From: Fulvivirga sp. M361
GTDB taxonomy: Bacteria; Bacteroidota; Bacteroidia; Cytophagales; Cyclobacteriaceae
Reading direction: 5' to 3'
DNA length: 64,000 nt
Assembly (NCBI RefSeq): GCF_007097395.1
Contig: NZ_VKDC01000026.1
Span: 1-64,000, forward strand
Notes under the pieces: generated by a model
Database searches by the model: none
Told to the model about the DNA's origin: nothing
The model's input: only the letters and a program-made list of their open reading frames with translations
Program-made: the position numbers and the translations under genes
Shown: piece by piece, positions 16,410-25,615 of the stretch
Position numbering within the stretch: the stretch's first letter is position 1
Layout: each line of letters starts with the position of its first letter

Positions 16410-17015
16410 TTACTCTACAACATTAACGGGAACAGTAATTCTGGCTTTTTCCCATGCTAACCCAATACTATTTTCGGCTATGCTATACGTTAGTCTTTCC
16501 TGTACTTCTTCTTTCCATTCAGGGGTAACAGGCAAACGAACCACATCGTGCTTTTCATTGTAATTATATGCTCCCCAAGCACCATGTTCCTCTCGGTTCC
16601 AGTCCGTATTAATGATAACTATCCAATCTGCATTTTCATTAGGAGTCACGTAAAAGCCGTATTTACCGGCTGCCACTTTTTGTCCTCCTATTACTACATC
16701 GGAAGAAAATTCAATAGATGTGGTTTCATTGGCTCCTGCTCTCCAAACTTTGCCCCAGGCCTCAAGTCCTCCCCATACTTCACGACCTTTTACAGCTGGC
16801 GATCCATAATCAACTACCACGTCAGCACCAGCGATTTTCCCAACCGCCTGCTTTCTGGGACTAGCGATCTTGGGCTTTTCTGTGGTAGCTTCTGCTGCCG
16901 TTTCTTCTCTATTTTCAGTTTGTGTTTCATCTCCACTCCGAGAGTTACAGGAAGCAAGTAAGACGACCATGGCAGTCAATAACCATGTGCAGAAAACAGC
17001 TATCTTTTTTATCAT
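16410..17015 (-). CDS. DUF2911 lipoprotein
   Basis: The 201-residue protein (ATG at 17015, MIKKIAVFCTWLLTAMVVLLASC) has a lipoprotein signal with lipobox LLASC, a polar Thr/Glu-rich linker (about 25-50), then a DUF2911 domain: SPRKQAVGKIAGADVVVDYGSPAVKGREVWGGLEAWGKVWRAGANETTSIEFSSDVVIGG, the GKYGFYVTPNENADWIVIINTDW motif, and a C-terminal strand set (ITVPVNVVE). DUF2911 proteins are abundant periplasmic or outer-membrane lipoproteins of Bacteroidota with unknown role. An upstream in-frame ATG adds 18 residues ahead of the signal and is not preferred. Confidence 0.9.
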   Translation of the reverse strand: MIKKIAVFCTWLLTAMVVLLASCNSRSGDETQTENREETAAEATTEKPKIASPRKQAVGKIAGADVVVDYGSPAVKGREVWGGLEAWGKVWRAGANETTSIEFSSDVVIGGQKVAAGKYGFYVTPNENADWIVIINTDWNREEHGAWGAYNYNEKHDVVRLPVTPEWKEEVQERLTYSIAENSIGLAWEKARITVPVNVVE

Positions 17016-17082
17016 AATTAATATGTTTAGGTTAAAACAGTTACGGTCACTGAATATCTTTATTTTCATTTGATTCTACAAA

Positions 17083-18810
17083 TCATTTACGTTCATAAAC
17101 GATCTTTCCTCCAAAAATCGTTGCATCTATCTCCGTATTGAGCAACTCTCCCTCGGGAACTTCCATAATATTCTGTGAGAAAATGGTAAAGTCAGCAAGT
17201 TTATTAGGTTCAATAGACCCTTTAATGCTCTCCTCAAAAGCCCCATAGGCCGCATCAAGTGTATAAGATCGCAAGGCCTGTTCACGTGTCATCTTTTGAT
17301 CAGGCTCATAACCACCCTCAGGATCTCCTTCTAAAGTTTTTCTGGAAACGCTCGCATAGAAAGAGGCAATAGGGTTAATAGGTTCAACAGGCACATCAGT
17401 ACCATTAACGATCTTAACACCGGATTTCAACAACGTCTGCCATATATAGGCACCGTCTTTAATACGTTGTTCACCGAGGCGGTCAATAGCCCAAGGGCGA
17501 TCTGATGACATATGGATGGCTTGCATAGCAGGGATTACCCCCAACTCAGCAAAACGTGGAATATCATCAGGGTGAAGGTGCTGGGCATGCTCAATACGAA
17601 AACGTGAATCTGTCTGAGCCTCTGGATTGCTTTTAAAAGCCGTTTCATAACGATCCAGAATCTCACGGTTAGCACGGTCGCCTATGGCATGAGAACAAAC
17701 TTGAAAACCACCTTTTAGTGCCTTGTGAGAGGTCTCTAGTACAAAATCCATAGGTAACGTTTCATGCCCGTAATGTCCCGGCCTATCGGTGTACTCTTCT
17801 AACAACCACGCTCCTCTGGAGCCTAAAGCGCCATCACAATTAAGCTTTACAGAACGGATGGTAAGCAAATTATGTACCGTGTCAATCTCAGGTCCTCTCT
17901 GATACCATTCTTCCAGAAGTGCTTTATCCCACCCTGTAAGCATAACATATAACCTTACTCCAAGATCACCGCTTTTTTTAAATTCTTTGTATAACTGAAT
18001 ATGTTCTCTACCTACTCCGGCATCATGAAAACCAGTGATACCATTACGCCAGCATGCTTTTATTGCCAGGTTCATTGCCTGCCGATCTTTTTCAGGAGTG
18101 GTTTCAGGTATATTTTGAGTAATAAGTGTTTGAGCTCGTTCATTGAAAATACCTGTAGGATTACCGAGCTCGTCACGTATGATCTCCCCTCCTTCTACCT
18201 CCTGTTGGCTCATATTCTCTTTGGACAACTGCTGCACACCTGCTATTTCCATAGCTTTAGCGTTAGCAAATCCGGCATGTCCGCTGGCATGCCTCAAATA
18301 CACCGGATTATCTGGCGAAACAGCACTGAGTTTTTCATGGGTTTGAAAACCTTGTATCATCACCTCGTTGTCGTTATTCCATTTACTTTGATGCCATCCA
18401 CGCCCGGTAATCCATTGCCCGGGCTCCGCCTCCTCCACTGCGTTGGCTACCAGACTTACCAATTCATCATAACTTTTGACTTGTAATAGATTCAAATTAA
18501 GCTCGTTATATCCTAATCCCATAAAATGACCATGCCCTTCAATCAAACCAGGTGTCATTGTACGCCCTTCAAGGTCAAGGGTTTTTGTGTCTTCAGCTAC
18601 ATATTTTTCTACTTCCTGTACACTACCAACATATACAATTTTATCACCCGTCACTGCTACGGCTTCTACAATAGGTTTCTGGTCGTTCAAGGTATAGATC
18701 GTACCTCCTTTTATGATGAGATCTGCTTTTTCAACTTCTTCTGTACTGCCACATGCCACCATAAACATATACGGCAGTAATAACACTATAATTTTTATGT
18801 GAGCATTCAT
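17083..18810 (-). CDS. amidohydrolase of the YtcJ type, lipoprotein
   Basis: The 575-residue protein (ATG at 18810) has a lipoprotein signal (MNAHIKIIVLLLPYMFMVAC) and a metal-dependent amidohydrolase of the YtcJ/N-substituted formamide deformylase group. Motifs are the N-terminal composite beta domain (ADLIIKGGTIYTLNDQKP, VAVTGDKIVYVG), metal site TPGLIEGHGHFMGLG, SVKLNCDGALGSRGAWL, HAIGDRANREILD, RIEHAQHLHPDDIPRFAELGVIPAMQ and the last metal Asp in GTDVPVEPINPIASFYASVS. It would hydrolyse amide-like bonds in the periplasm; the substrate is unknown. The DUF2911 gene follows 67 bp downstream of its stop. Confidence 0.92.
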   Translation of the reverse strand: MNAHIKIIVLLLPYMFMVACGSTEEVEKADLIIKGGTIYTLNDQKPIVEAVAVTGDKIVYVGSVQEVEKYVAEDTKTLDLEGRTMTPGLIEGHGHFMGLGYNELNLNLLQVKSYDELVSLVANAVEEAEPGQWITGRGWHQSKWNNDNEVMIQGFQTHEKLSAVSPDNPVYLRHASGHAGFANAKAMEIAGVQQLSKENMSQQEVEGGEIIRDELGNPTGIFNERAQTLITQNIPETTPEKDRQAMNLAIKACWRNGITGFHDAGVGREHIQLYKEFKKSGDLGVRLYVMLTGWDKALLEEWYQRGPEIDTVHNLLTIRSVKLNCDGALGSRGAWLLEEYTDRPGHYGHETLPMDFVLETSHKALKGGFQVCSHAIGDRANREILDRYETAFKSNPEAQTDSRFRIEHAQHLHPDDIPRFAELGVIPAMQAIHMSSDRPWAIDRLGEQRIKDGAYIWQTLLKSGVKIVNGTDVPVEPINPIASFYASVSRKTLEGDPEGGYEPDQKMTREQALRSYTLDAAYGAFEESIKGSIEPNKLADFTIFSQNIMEVPEGELLNTEIDATIFGGKIVYERK

Positions 18811-18884
18811 TCCTATACTTTTAAGTTTTAATAAAATCAACTAAAATTATCTTACCCTTTAAATTGCTAAATCCATTCCACAAC

Positions 18885-19589
18885 ATGGCCAATAAACTAC
18901 ATCAGCGGCTTGTCTTAACAGTTATAATCTTTTTCACAGGCATTTTTTCAGCCACCTATGGTCAGGAAGTAGGATTGTCTTTTTCTTATTTCCTCCCGAA
19001 AAACGGCTATTTCTCAGTGCCTATCAGTCCATTTTCACTCAGAGGAGTAGGAGTGGACCTAAATCGCTATTTTGCTCTTCAAACGGGGTTCTCACTTTAC
19101 AGGATGTCAGGGTTAAACATTAAAGACATTGACGATTTTTCAAGTAAAGATGCGTTGGTAGGTCCTAATTTCACAGTTATGATACCGGTTGAGCTGGTAT
19201 TGCAGTTTGTTGGCAAGCGACAGGAATTTCGTATTAAGGGTGGTGGATTTGGTTTTGGCACCTTTGACAACAAACTTAATAACGGGAACCTGGATAAGGC
19301 CATCAGGGAGTTTGAAGGTTGGGATGTGGCCAATGCCGACTTCGACTTTGATAGCGGCCTGGGTTTTGGATACTTTTTCGGCGCTGAATACATCTTTTAT
19401 GTTACACGGCAATGGGGACTATCATTGGAAGGAAACTATTTCATCGGTGATGCAGGTTTCTCGTTAAACGGATCATATACCGGTGGTAATTCTGCAGGTC
19501 CATTAGAAACAAAAGCAGTAGATTATGCTGATGCCAAACTGGACTTCACAGGACTTGAGATCTCTATAGGTATAATCATTACGCAATAG
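18885..19589 (+). CDS. outer-membrane beta-barrel protein of unknown family
   Basis: The 234-residue protein (ATG at 18885) has a signal peptide (MANKLHQRLVLTVIIFFTGIFSATYGQ) followed by alternating amphipathic strands: VGLSFSYFLPKNGYFSV, VGVDLNRYFALQTGFSLYRMSG, FRIKGGGFGFGTFDNKL, FGYFFGAEYIFYVTRQWGLSLEGNYFIGD, and a terminal LDFTGLEISIGIIITQ. This is the pattern of an 8-12-stranded outer-membrane barrel, as in OmpA-like or 'outer membrane beta-barrel' proteins. No plug, SusC or porin-specific motif is visible. It is divergent from the amidohydrolase gene. Its role is unknown. Confidence 0.75.
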   Translation: MANKLHQRLVLTVIIFFTGIFSATYGQEVGLSFSYFLPKNGYFSVPISPFSLRGVGVDLNRYFALQTGFSLYRMSGLNIKDIDDFSSKDALVGPNFTVMIPVELVLQFVGKRQEFRIKGGGFGFGTFDNKLNNGNLDKAIREFEGWDVANADFDFDSGLGFGYFFGAEYIFYVTRQWGLSLEGNYFIGDAGFSLNGSYTGGNSAGPLETKAVDYADAKLDFTGLEISIGIIITQ

Positions 19590-19713
19590 AATAGAAAGTC
19601 TATTTTGCTCAGATCTTGAATATATTACGACAAGAGAACCGTAAAAGATCAATTCTCCTGATCTAATTCCTTGTTCAGATACTCAGGTCAACGATGAGAT
19701 TAAAAAAGTTTTT

Positions 19714-20838
19714 CTAAACGTAGTTATTCAACATAACCGGCATGACCAGAAGTAAAATATCTTCGTTTTCATCTTTGTCTAAAGGAACAATTAACCCGGC
19801 CTTATTAGGCTCACTCAGATTAAGCTCTATTTTACTACTATCCAAATTGTTGAGCATTTCAATAAGGAAGCGTGCATTGAAACCTATTTCTATATCTTCT
19901 CCGTCATGCTCACATGAAAGCCGTTCATTGGCTTCATTTGAAAAATCAAGATCTTCAGCAGACACCTGAAGTTCACTACCTGTGATTTTCAATCGTACCT
20001 GGTGTGTTGTTTTATTAGCATATATCGCAATCCTCTTCAAAGAGCTCAACAAATCGGCCCTTTCAATGGTCATCTTATTGTTGTTATCCAACGGGATCAC
20101 ATTTTCATAGTCAGGATAACGCTCATCTATCAATCGACAGATCATTTTTATGTTATCAAACTTAAAAAAGGCATTGGATACATTAAATTCAACAGAAACA
20201 CTGGTATTTTCTGCAGGCAGTGTGCTTTTAAGTAGGTTTAAAGCTTTCCTGGGAATTATAATGGCATTACCATTTTCAGAAGCAACATCCACTCTTCGGT
20301 AGCGTATCAAACGATGTCCGTCTGTAGATACAAATGTTGTATTAGTATCTGTGAGATTCATATATACGCCTGTCATTGCAGGCCTTAACTCATCATTGCT
20401 GGTGGCAAAAATGGTATTATTAATGGCACTGGCCAGTACATCAGTGCTCAAGTCAACGGAAAAATCATTAGATACGGCCGGCACTTTAGGAAAGTCTGTT
20501 GCATTTTCTCCCGCCAACTTATATCTCCCGTTGTCAGAACTTATCTCTACGCTGTAAGTCTCTTCATCAATGGAGAATGTTACAGGCTGCTCAGGCAAGT
20601 TTTTCAACGTTTCCAATAGTATTCTTGCCGGTACCGCTATACTTCCACTCTCCCTGGATTCTACTTCTAATTCCGTGATCATGGATGTCTGAAGATCTGA
20701 AGCTGTTACAGTCAGCGTACCTTCTTCTATTTCAAATAAGAAGTTCTCCAAAATGGGCACCACCGGATTCGTGGTGATCACTCCGTTGATACCTGAAAGC
20801 TGCTTCAAAAGAGCAGAAGAAGACACTATAAACTTCAT
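19714..20838 (-). CDS. dnaN: DNA polymerase III subunit beta (sliding clamp)
   Basis: The 374-residue protein has the three-domain DnaN fold at full length. Recognisable blocks are MKFIVSSSALLKQLSGINGVITTNPVVPILENFLFE, ITELEVESRESGSIAVPARILLETLKNLPEQPV, EELRPAMTGVYMNL-like (here NDELRPAMTGVYMNL), FVSTDGHRLIRYRR, YPDYENVIPLDNNNKMTI, and the C-terminal hinge LLLVMPVMLNNYV, which is the partner-binding end. It forms the ring-shaped processivity clamp for DNA polymerase III. It lies alone on the minus strand, away from dnaA, as in many Bacteroidota. Its downstream flank contains a weak AGATCA/TGATCT hairpin (19646-19664) without a U tract. Confidence 0.97.
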   Translation of the reverse strand: MKFIVSSSALLKQLSGINGVITTNPVVPILENFLFEIEEGTLTVTASDLQTSMITELEVESRESGSIAVPARILLETLKNLPEQPVTFSIDEETYSVEISSDNGRYKLAGENATDFPKVPAVSNDFSVDLSTDVLASAINNTIFATSNDELRPAMTGVYMNLTDTNTTFVSTDGHRLIRYRRVDVASENGNAIIIPRKALNLLKSTLPAENTSVSVEFNVSNAFFKFDNIKMICRLIDERYPDYENVIPLDNNNKMTIERADLLSSLKRIAIYANKTTHQVRLKITGSELQVSAEDLDFSNEANERLSCEHDGEDIEIGFNARFLIEMLNNLDSSKIELNLSEPNKAGLIVPLDKDENEDILLLVMPVMLNNYV

Positions 20839-21028
20839 CTAATATTGGGGTTTGTTAATACAACTGGAACAATAATACCTATTAATAATAGCGCGTAAAG
20901 TTATGAATAAAATCATTTTTAGAAAACGCACTTTTTCTTAATTCCAATATCAGTACATACTATGCTAAAAGTACACCTTCTATCGATAATAAATTAGCTA
21001 AATCTGAATGGGAAGATGTTGCCTGATT

Positions 21029-21961
21029 CTATTCCTCAGGCATGAAATATCGCTTGGGTCGTAATAGTTTTCTCACTGACTCATAATCAAATAAGGCATA
21101 ATCAAGAGAATCAATCCTTCCAATTATTTTATCATCATTTGTCCCACCTCTCAAAAACTCCACCGAGTGAGTTATATCACCCAATGTATTTACCAGCAAT
21201 GTTGCTAACGGAAGCCCTGACACGTTGCCTTCAAGCTCTTCGGAACGCAGGTAATCCTCCACCAGTAACAGTGAAACATCATCTAAAAAATCAGTGAGCT
21301 TGACAGAATCTGTCCGGCTCAGTTGCTGTATGGCATAATAGTGATTATCATAAACGATGTCAAATGAATTTTGCTCCTCCTGCGGGTATATGACTTTTAC
21401 CTCTTGCAAGTTAGACCAGCTAACATCAAACACCAGAGGATTTCGCCATCCGTTTTGATCAAGTGAAAATATGCCGCCAAGATTAACTCTATACCCTGGG
21501 ATCTCTACAACATACCGCTCCTTACCTTGCGAAAAATAAGTCAGACTCCCATCTTTACTGCTTACCACATCGAACTGTTTTAAAACGTTCTCACCTTGCA
21601 AAAATTTAACATTTACACCTGCTGCTTGCATCAAGCTATCGATCTCATCTTCTTTGTTTCGTGCAACCATTCTTCGTACTTTGTTCTGTTTGAGAATAGC
21701 AAACAGAACTGTCACACGCTGCGGGTCCGCAGTATAACGTCCGTTCAGTTGCCACTGGTTGCCACCAAATACGAGGACATTACGTTCTTTGGGTGAACTA
21801 AGCACTACTTTATTAATTCCCGAGGGATCGTTCATAGCAAAAAGATCACGCGAAACTGTCAGTCGATCCTGAGAAGAATCCAACAGATAAATACTAACCG
21901 TTACAACTAATAAAACAATCCAGGTGGCAAGGAGTCTTATGTTTTTTTGTTTTTGAGTCAT
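21029..21961 (-). CDS. DUF4340 membrane-anchored protein, last gene of the gld operon
   Basis: The 310-residue protein has one N-terminal membrane anchor (IRLLATWIVLLVVTVSIYLL) and a periplasmic region that fits DUF4340: the LFAMNDPSGINKVVLSSPKERNVLVFGGNQWQLNGRY start, repeated WxL/VxxP-like elements and an EDYLRSEELEGNVSGLPLATLLVN segment. The ATG at 21961 overlaps the gldG stop codon by 4 bp. DUF4340 proteins often follow GldG-like auxiliary proteins of ABC-2 transporters, suggesting a substrate-binding or coupling role. The exact role is unknown. Confidence 0.85.
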   Translation of the reverse strand: MTQKQKNIRLLATWIVLLVVTVSIYLLDSSQDRLTVSRDLFAMNDPSGINKVVLSSPKERNVLVFGGNQWQLNGRYTADPQRVTVLFAILKQNKVRRMVARNKEDEIDSLMQAAGVNVKFLQGENVLKQFDVVSSKDGSLTYFSQGKERYVVEIPGYRVNLGGIFSLDQNGWRNPLVFDVSWSNLQEVKVIYPQEEQNSFDIVYDNHYYAIQQLSRTDSVKLTDFLDDVSLLLVEDYLRSEELEGNVSGLPLATLLVNTLGDITHSVEFLRGGTNDDKIIGRIDSLDYALFDYESVRKLLRPKRYFMPEE

Positions 21962-23649
21962 TCTGTACTGAAACCTGTATATCTCTTTTTACGCATGTAA
22001 TATCTGATTATCCCATAAGCAGTAAATAGAAGAACGGGAAGTAACATATTGATCAATTGCCACTTCCATTTCTCTTTATTTACCTTTACTTTATTTAATG
22101 GGCGTATTTTTACCTCTTTATTACGTGCCGTGATAATACCTTGATCATCCATTAAGTATGAAAGTGAATTCATTAAGAAATCCTCATTAGCAAATATTGA
22201 GGGTGCGAAAGGATAGAACCCGAGTGCCTGGGGCTTACCCGTACGTGGGTTAACTTCATTACGAGCAATATCGCTGTCACTGACCACTAATAGTTTACCC
22301 TCAGCTGTAGCCTTATCTATAAAGTCAGTATCGTCAATACTTTCAGGCTTAAAACGATTTTTATATAAAGATTCAAATGCTCCTTCTAACAAATATGCCA
22401 CTGCCAGATTACGTTCGTTCAGCATTTGAGGGGTCAAATTTTTTCTAAGATCAGGGATAGAAACTTTCACCGGTGCGGTAACAGACCTTGAATAATCAGA
22501 GGTAAATAATAGCGGGATTTTACGAATACCATCCGATTTAACGGTATCTATGGTACTTACGAAGCGCATAAGTATTCCATCCATATTATTGGTGATGGGA
22601 TGCTGTCCAAAACGATTGATAACCGGGAAAAACCACCATTTTAAGGCTTTGATCTGAGGTTGATCCCCCACATTCCCTACATTAACAGGGTAGAGTGCGG
22701 CTGAATTATCCTGGATCAAATCATTATTGATCCTGATGCCATAACGAAAAAGCTGATCGTCCAGGTTGATCTCATAAGGAAAGGCGTAGTTATGCTCCAG
22801 TGATGCGCTATCCATATTTGCCTGAAGCTTATCTAATAATAGCATCACTTTGCCCCCGTTGAGTAAATATTGATCCAAATAGTATTTATCTGCTTCTGAA
22901 AATGGTTCCTTCGGTCCTGGTATGATCAGTACATCATAATTCTGCAAAGACTTGTTTAATCTTACTTCTTTCACGTCATATTGCGAGGCCAGTGCTATGT
23001 TAAAGCTTTCGATTTCAGTAGCGGCCATTTCATCATGACCTCTGAGCAACCCTACTTTCTTTCTTTCTAAACTGGTGAGATTTGATATAGCCATTGACAG
23101 TTCATACTCAACACCTTCAATAGATTGATTCAGCTTCTCTTCCGGTGTCGCAGCTTGGTTACCGCGAAGTAACATCACCCCTTTTTCAACACCTCCGTAG
23201 CTCACCACAGCCCCTGGAAAGATCAACCTTTCCATACGCTGACCATTTTCCTGGTCTATCACATTAGTGGGTTGTATGCCCTTAGCCATCAGATTTTGCA
23301 TGAACTGATTTTTGGCACTTTCACTTAGCGCAGCATTAGGGTCATTAAAAGTGTACTGGATATTGTTTCCTGAATAAACCCTAAACTCCTCCAACGTTTC
23401 TCGAATGGAATTTCTCAGTCTCTTGAAACCTGCATTAAGTTCCCCATCAAGGTAAACCTCCACATAAACCACATCATCTAATTCATTCAACAGTTTTTTA
23501 GTAGCAGGTTGGATAGAATAACGCCCTTCCTCGGTCAAATCTATTCGATGAAAGTTCTTGGCGACCAAGATATTCAATAAGACCAGAAAGGTGATACTAA
23601 TCAACGCCGATAATACATCTCCCAGCCTTTTACTCTCCAACTTTACCAT
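21958..23649 (-). CDS. gldG: gliding-associated ABC transporter auxiliary protein GldG
   Basis: The 563-residue protein has the GldG architecture: an N-terminal membrane helix (SALISITFLVLLNILVAKNFHRIDLTEEGRYSI), a periplasmic region with a DUF4350/GldG-type alpha/beta domain (YDVLIIPGPKEPFSEADKYYLDQYLLNGGKVMLLLD is the IFT52-like core), and a C-terminal helix (WQLINMLLPVLLFTAYGIIRYYM). The EGRYSI motif after the first helix is conserved in the family. In Flavobacterium GldG works with the GldF permease and GldA ATPase and is required for gliding. The ATG at 23649 overlaps the gldF stop by 7 bp. Confidence 0.92.
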   Translation of the reverse strand: MVKLESKRLGDVLSALISITFLVLLNILVAKNFHRIDLTEEGRYSIQPATKKLLNELDDVVYVEVYLDGELNAGFKRLRNSIRETLEEFRVYSGNNIQYTFNDPNAALSESAKNQFMQNLMAKGIQPTNVIDQENGQRMERLIFPGAVVSYGGVEKGVMLLRGNQAATPEEKLNQSIEGVEYELSMAISNLTSLERKKVGLLRGHDEMAATEIESFNIALASQYDVKEVRLNKSLQNYDVLIIPGPKEPFSEADKYYLDQYLLNGGKVMLLLDKLQANMDSASLEHNYAFPYEINLDDQLFRYGIRINNDLIQDNSAALYPVNVGNVGDQPQIKALKWWFFPVINRFGQHPITNNMDGILMRFVSTIDTVKSDGIRKIPLLFTSDYSRSVTAPVKVSIPDLRKNLTPQMLNERNLAVAYLLEGAFESLYKNRFKPESIDDTDFIDKATAEGKLLVVSDSDIARNEVNPRTGKPQALGFYPFAPSIFANEDFLMNSLSYLMDDQGIITARNKEVKIRPLNKVKVNKEKWKWQLINMLLPVLLFTAYGIIRYYMRKKRYTGFSTE

Positions 23650-24371
23650 TTTCTGCTCCCCAAAATGAGTTTAGTCAATACCAACATGAAAGCCGTTATA
23701 CTTCCAAAGTAAACTACATCGCGTGTGTCAATAAGCCCTTTACTTAGTGCGTTGTAATGATAAAGCACACCAAATTCTTCTAATATCGGAGACCAGTCAC
23801 CCCAAACATTGATAGCCGCCAAGGACTGAAACCCGGAATAGAAGATAAAAGATAAAAAAACAGCTATGATGAAAGACACGATCTGATTTGATGTAAACAA
23901 TGAGCTGAGCATACCAATGGCGGTAAAAAGGCCTCCCAATAGTATAAGCCCAATATATGACCCGATTACACCGGCGGTATCAATATTACCTACAGGATCT
24001 CCCAACTGATAAACCGACCAATAATAAATGAGTGTCGGAAAAATGGCTAAACACACTAATAACCATCCTGAGAAATATTTACCCAGGATGATCTGCCAGT
24101 CGGTCAACGGTTTTGTCAACAAAAGCTCAATGGTACCTGACTTCTTCTCTTCAGCAAACATGCGCATGGTGATAGCCGGGATCAAAAACATAAATACATA
24201 TGGCCCAAGTGAAAAAAGGGTCTCCATATCTGCATATCCGTATTCCAATACTGAGGTATCCGGAAATACCCACATCAGCAAACCTATACCGGTCAAAAAA
24301 ACACTAATAACAATGTAGGCAATAAATGAATTCAAAAATCCATTGAGCTCTTTCACTAAAACCTGGATCAT
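23643..24371 (-). CDS. gldF: gliding-associated ABC transporter permease GldF
   Basis: The 242-residue protein is an ABC-2-type permease with six membrane segments: AYIVISVFLTGIGLLMWVF, YVFMFLIPAITMRMFAEEKKSGTIELLLTKPLTDWQIILGKYFSGWLLVCLAIFP (the EEKKSGTIELLLTKPL cytoplasmic motif is diagnostic of GldF/ABC-2 permeases), IGLILLGGLFTAIGMLSSLF, IVSFIIAVFLSFIFYSGF and the terminal FGSITAFMLVLTKLIL. The ATG at 24371 overlaps the gldA stop codon by 4 bp. Together with GldA and GldG it forms a transporter whose substrate is unknown. Confidence 0.93.
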   Translation of the reverse strand: MIQVLVKELNGFLNSFIAYIVISVFLTGIGLLMWVFPDTSVLEYGYADMETLFSLGPYVFMFLIPAITMRMFAEEKKSGTIELLLTKPLTDWQIILGKYFSGWLLVCLAIFPTLIYYWSVYQLGDPVGNIDTAGVIGSYIGLILLGGLFTAIGMLSSLFTSNQIVSFIIAVFLSFIFYSGFQSLAAINVWGDWSPILEEFGVLYHYNALSKGLIDTRDVVYFGSITAFMLVLTKLILGSRKW

Positions 24372-25294
24372 AGTGTATTATCCGATTGTGTCAATTCCTG
24401 AAATACGGCTTCCATGGTGGTTTCCTCCTGCTGAATTCCCAGGAGCGTTAATTGATATTCTTTGGCGCATTGAAAAATGGCCGGACGTATGTCTCGTTCG
24501 GAAGAGGTCTCCACAATATACTTACCTGCTTCCTGTGTAATGACCTTCTCCACTCCTTCTATTGCTTGTAACAACGAAACATCCACCGGTTCAGAAAACT
24601 CCAATTTGATCACCATTCGTTTCACCTGCTGTATTTTAAGTTGCTCAATTGGGTCATCAGCTACCAAACGACCGTGATTAATAACAACAACCCGGTTACA
24701 TAGCGCTTGTATCTCCTGCATTACATGTGAACTGAAAATGACCGTCTTATTCTTACTGGTCTCTTTTATCAGTGCCCTTATTTCTATGATCTGGTTTGGG
24801 TCCAAACCTGTAGTAGGCTCATCAAGGATTAACACTTTAGGGTCATGTATTAATGCCTGCGCTAACCCTAAGCGTTGCCGATAGCCTTTGGAAAGGGCTT
24901 CTATTTTTTTGTTTTGTTCTCTTCGTAATCCACATAATGTGATTACCTCTTCCACTCTGTCATTCAACTTCTTTCCTTTTACCTTGTGGGCCTTACCCGC
25001 AAATCGCAGCGCCTCGCGAACATACATATCAAGATACAGTGGGTTATGCTCCGGAAGATATCCAATCATTTTTCGAACGTGTTGTGGGTCAGTTACAACA
25101 TCCTTACCACATATACGAACCTGCCCTTCCGTAGGCGGAAGAAAGCAAGTCATGATCTTCATTGTAGTGGACTTGCCTGCACCATTTGGGCCCAGAAAAC
25201 CTAATATCTCACCTTCATCAACATTAAAGGACACATTATCCAATGCCTTTTGCTGTCCAAATTTTTTAGTGAGATTACTGACCTGAATTGACAT
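24368..25294 (-). CDS. gldA: gliding-associated ABC transporter ATP-binding protein GldA
   Basis: The 308-residue ATPase contains Walker A GPNGAGKS (residues 35-42), the Q-loop, signature LSKGYRQRLGLAQAL, Walker B VLILDEPTTGLDP, and the switch His in SSHVMQEIQALC. A C-terminal domain (about 210-308) is typical of GldA and NatA-like ATPases. It is the first gene of the overlapping gldA-gldF-gldG-DUF4340 operon. A good phylum-type promoter lies 16 bp upstream of its ATG. In Flavobacterium johnsoniae gldA is not adjacent to gldFG, so the single operon here differs from that model. Confidence 0.94.
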   Translation of the reverse strand: MSIQVSNLTKKFGQQKALDNVSFNVDEGEILGFLGPNGAGKSTTMKIMTCFLPPTEGQVRICGKDVVTDPQHVRKMIGYLPEHNPLYLDMYVREALRFAGKAHKVKGKKLNDRVEEVITLCGLRREQNKKIEALSKGYRQRLGLAQALIHDPKVLILDEPTTGLDPNQIIEIRALIKETSKNKTVIFSSHVMQEIQALCNRVVVINHGRLVADDPIEQLKIQQVKRMVIKLEFSEPVDVSLLQAIEGVEKVITQEAGKYIVETSSERDIRPAIFQCAKEYQLTLLGIQQEETTMEAVFQELTQSDNTL

Positions 25295-25310
25295 AGCGCT
25301 AAATGAACGA

Positions 25311-25341
25311 CAAAATTATTACAATGGTGTAACTATGCCAA
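25311..25341 (-). promoter_or_regulatory. promoter of the gldA operon
   Basis: On the minus strand TTG (25341-25339) is followed after 20 bases by TAATTTTG (25318-25311), matching the Bacteroidota consensus TTG-N19/20-TAnnTTTG. The gldA ATG begins 16 bases after the -7 box, so the 5' leader would be only about 10 bases. The match was made by eye. Confidence 0.6.
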
Positions 25342-25615
25342 TAAATTTAAAAAAAGACAATTCCAGTATAATACTACTGGAATTGTGATATGTAGTACTA
25401 GTGTCATGTCACACCTCAAATGGCGGTTACACTATTTTTTAGGTCTCATTCTTAAAGTCGGCAGTAGGCAAAGGGCAGTAGGCAAAAAAATACGGGACAA
25501 CTTCCACTTTTTTGCCTACTGCCCTTTGCAGATTGCTGACTGGCCGAGAACTTTCCAACACTGCAAATAGGGTTCATTATCTAACCCTATACATCAATTG
25601 AGGATTGGCCGGATA
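25342..25615. other. intergenic region carrying a long inverted repeat
   Basis: The space between gldA and the lipoprotein gene (25295-25615) holds the gldA promoter on its left and a GGCAGTAGGC-rich inverted repeat on its right, described separately. No gene is recognisable here. Confidence 0.5.
25468..25529. repeat. long inverted repeat built from GGCAGTAGGC words
   Basis: Arms of 22 bases, GCAAAGGGCAGTAGGCAAAAAA (25468-25489) in its first 20 bases and the exact complement at 25508-25529, surround an 18-base loop. Imperfect pairing (GTCGGCAGTAG versus GTCAGCAATCT) extends the stem outward by about 11 positions. The left arm also repeats the word GGCAGTAGGCAAA directly. Word-repeat elements of this kind are scattered in intergenic DNA of many Bacteroidota genomes. 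It could serve as a strong terminator or a mobile REP/MITE-like unit. It lies downstream of the minus-strand lipoprotein gene. Confidence 0.7.

Noticed and set aside
18001-18486. A 161-codon antisense frame inside the amidohydrolase gene
   Set aside because: The amidohydrolase motifs on the minus strand explain the sequence; the plus-strand frame has no domain.
19646-19664. AGATCA/TGATCT hairpin downstream of dnaN
   Set aside because: Only a 6-bp stem with no U tract; too weak to call a terminator.
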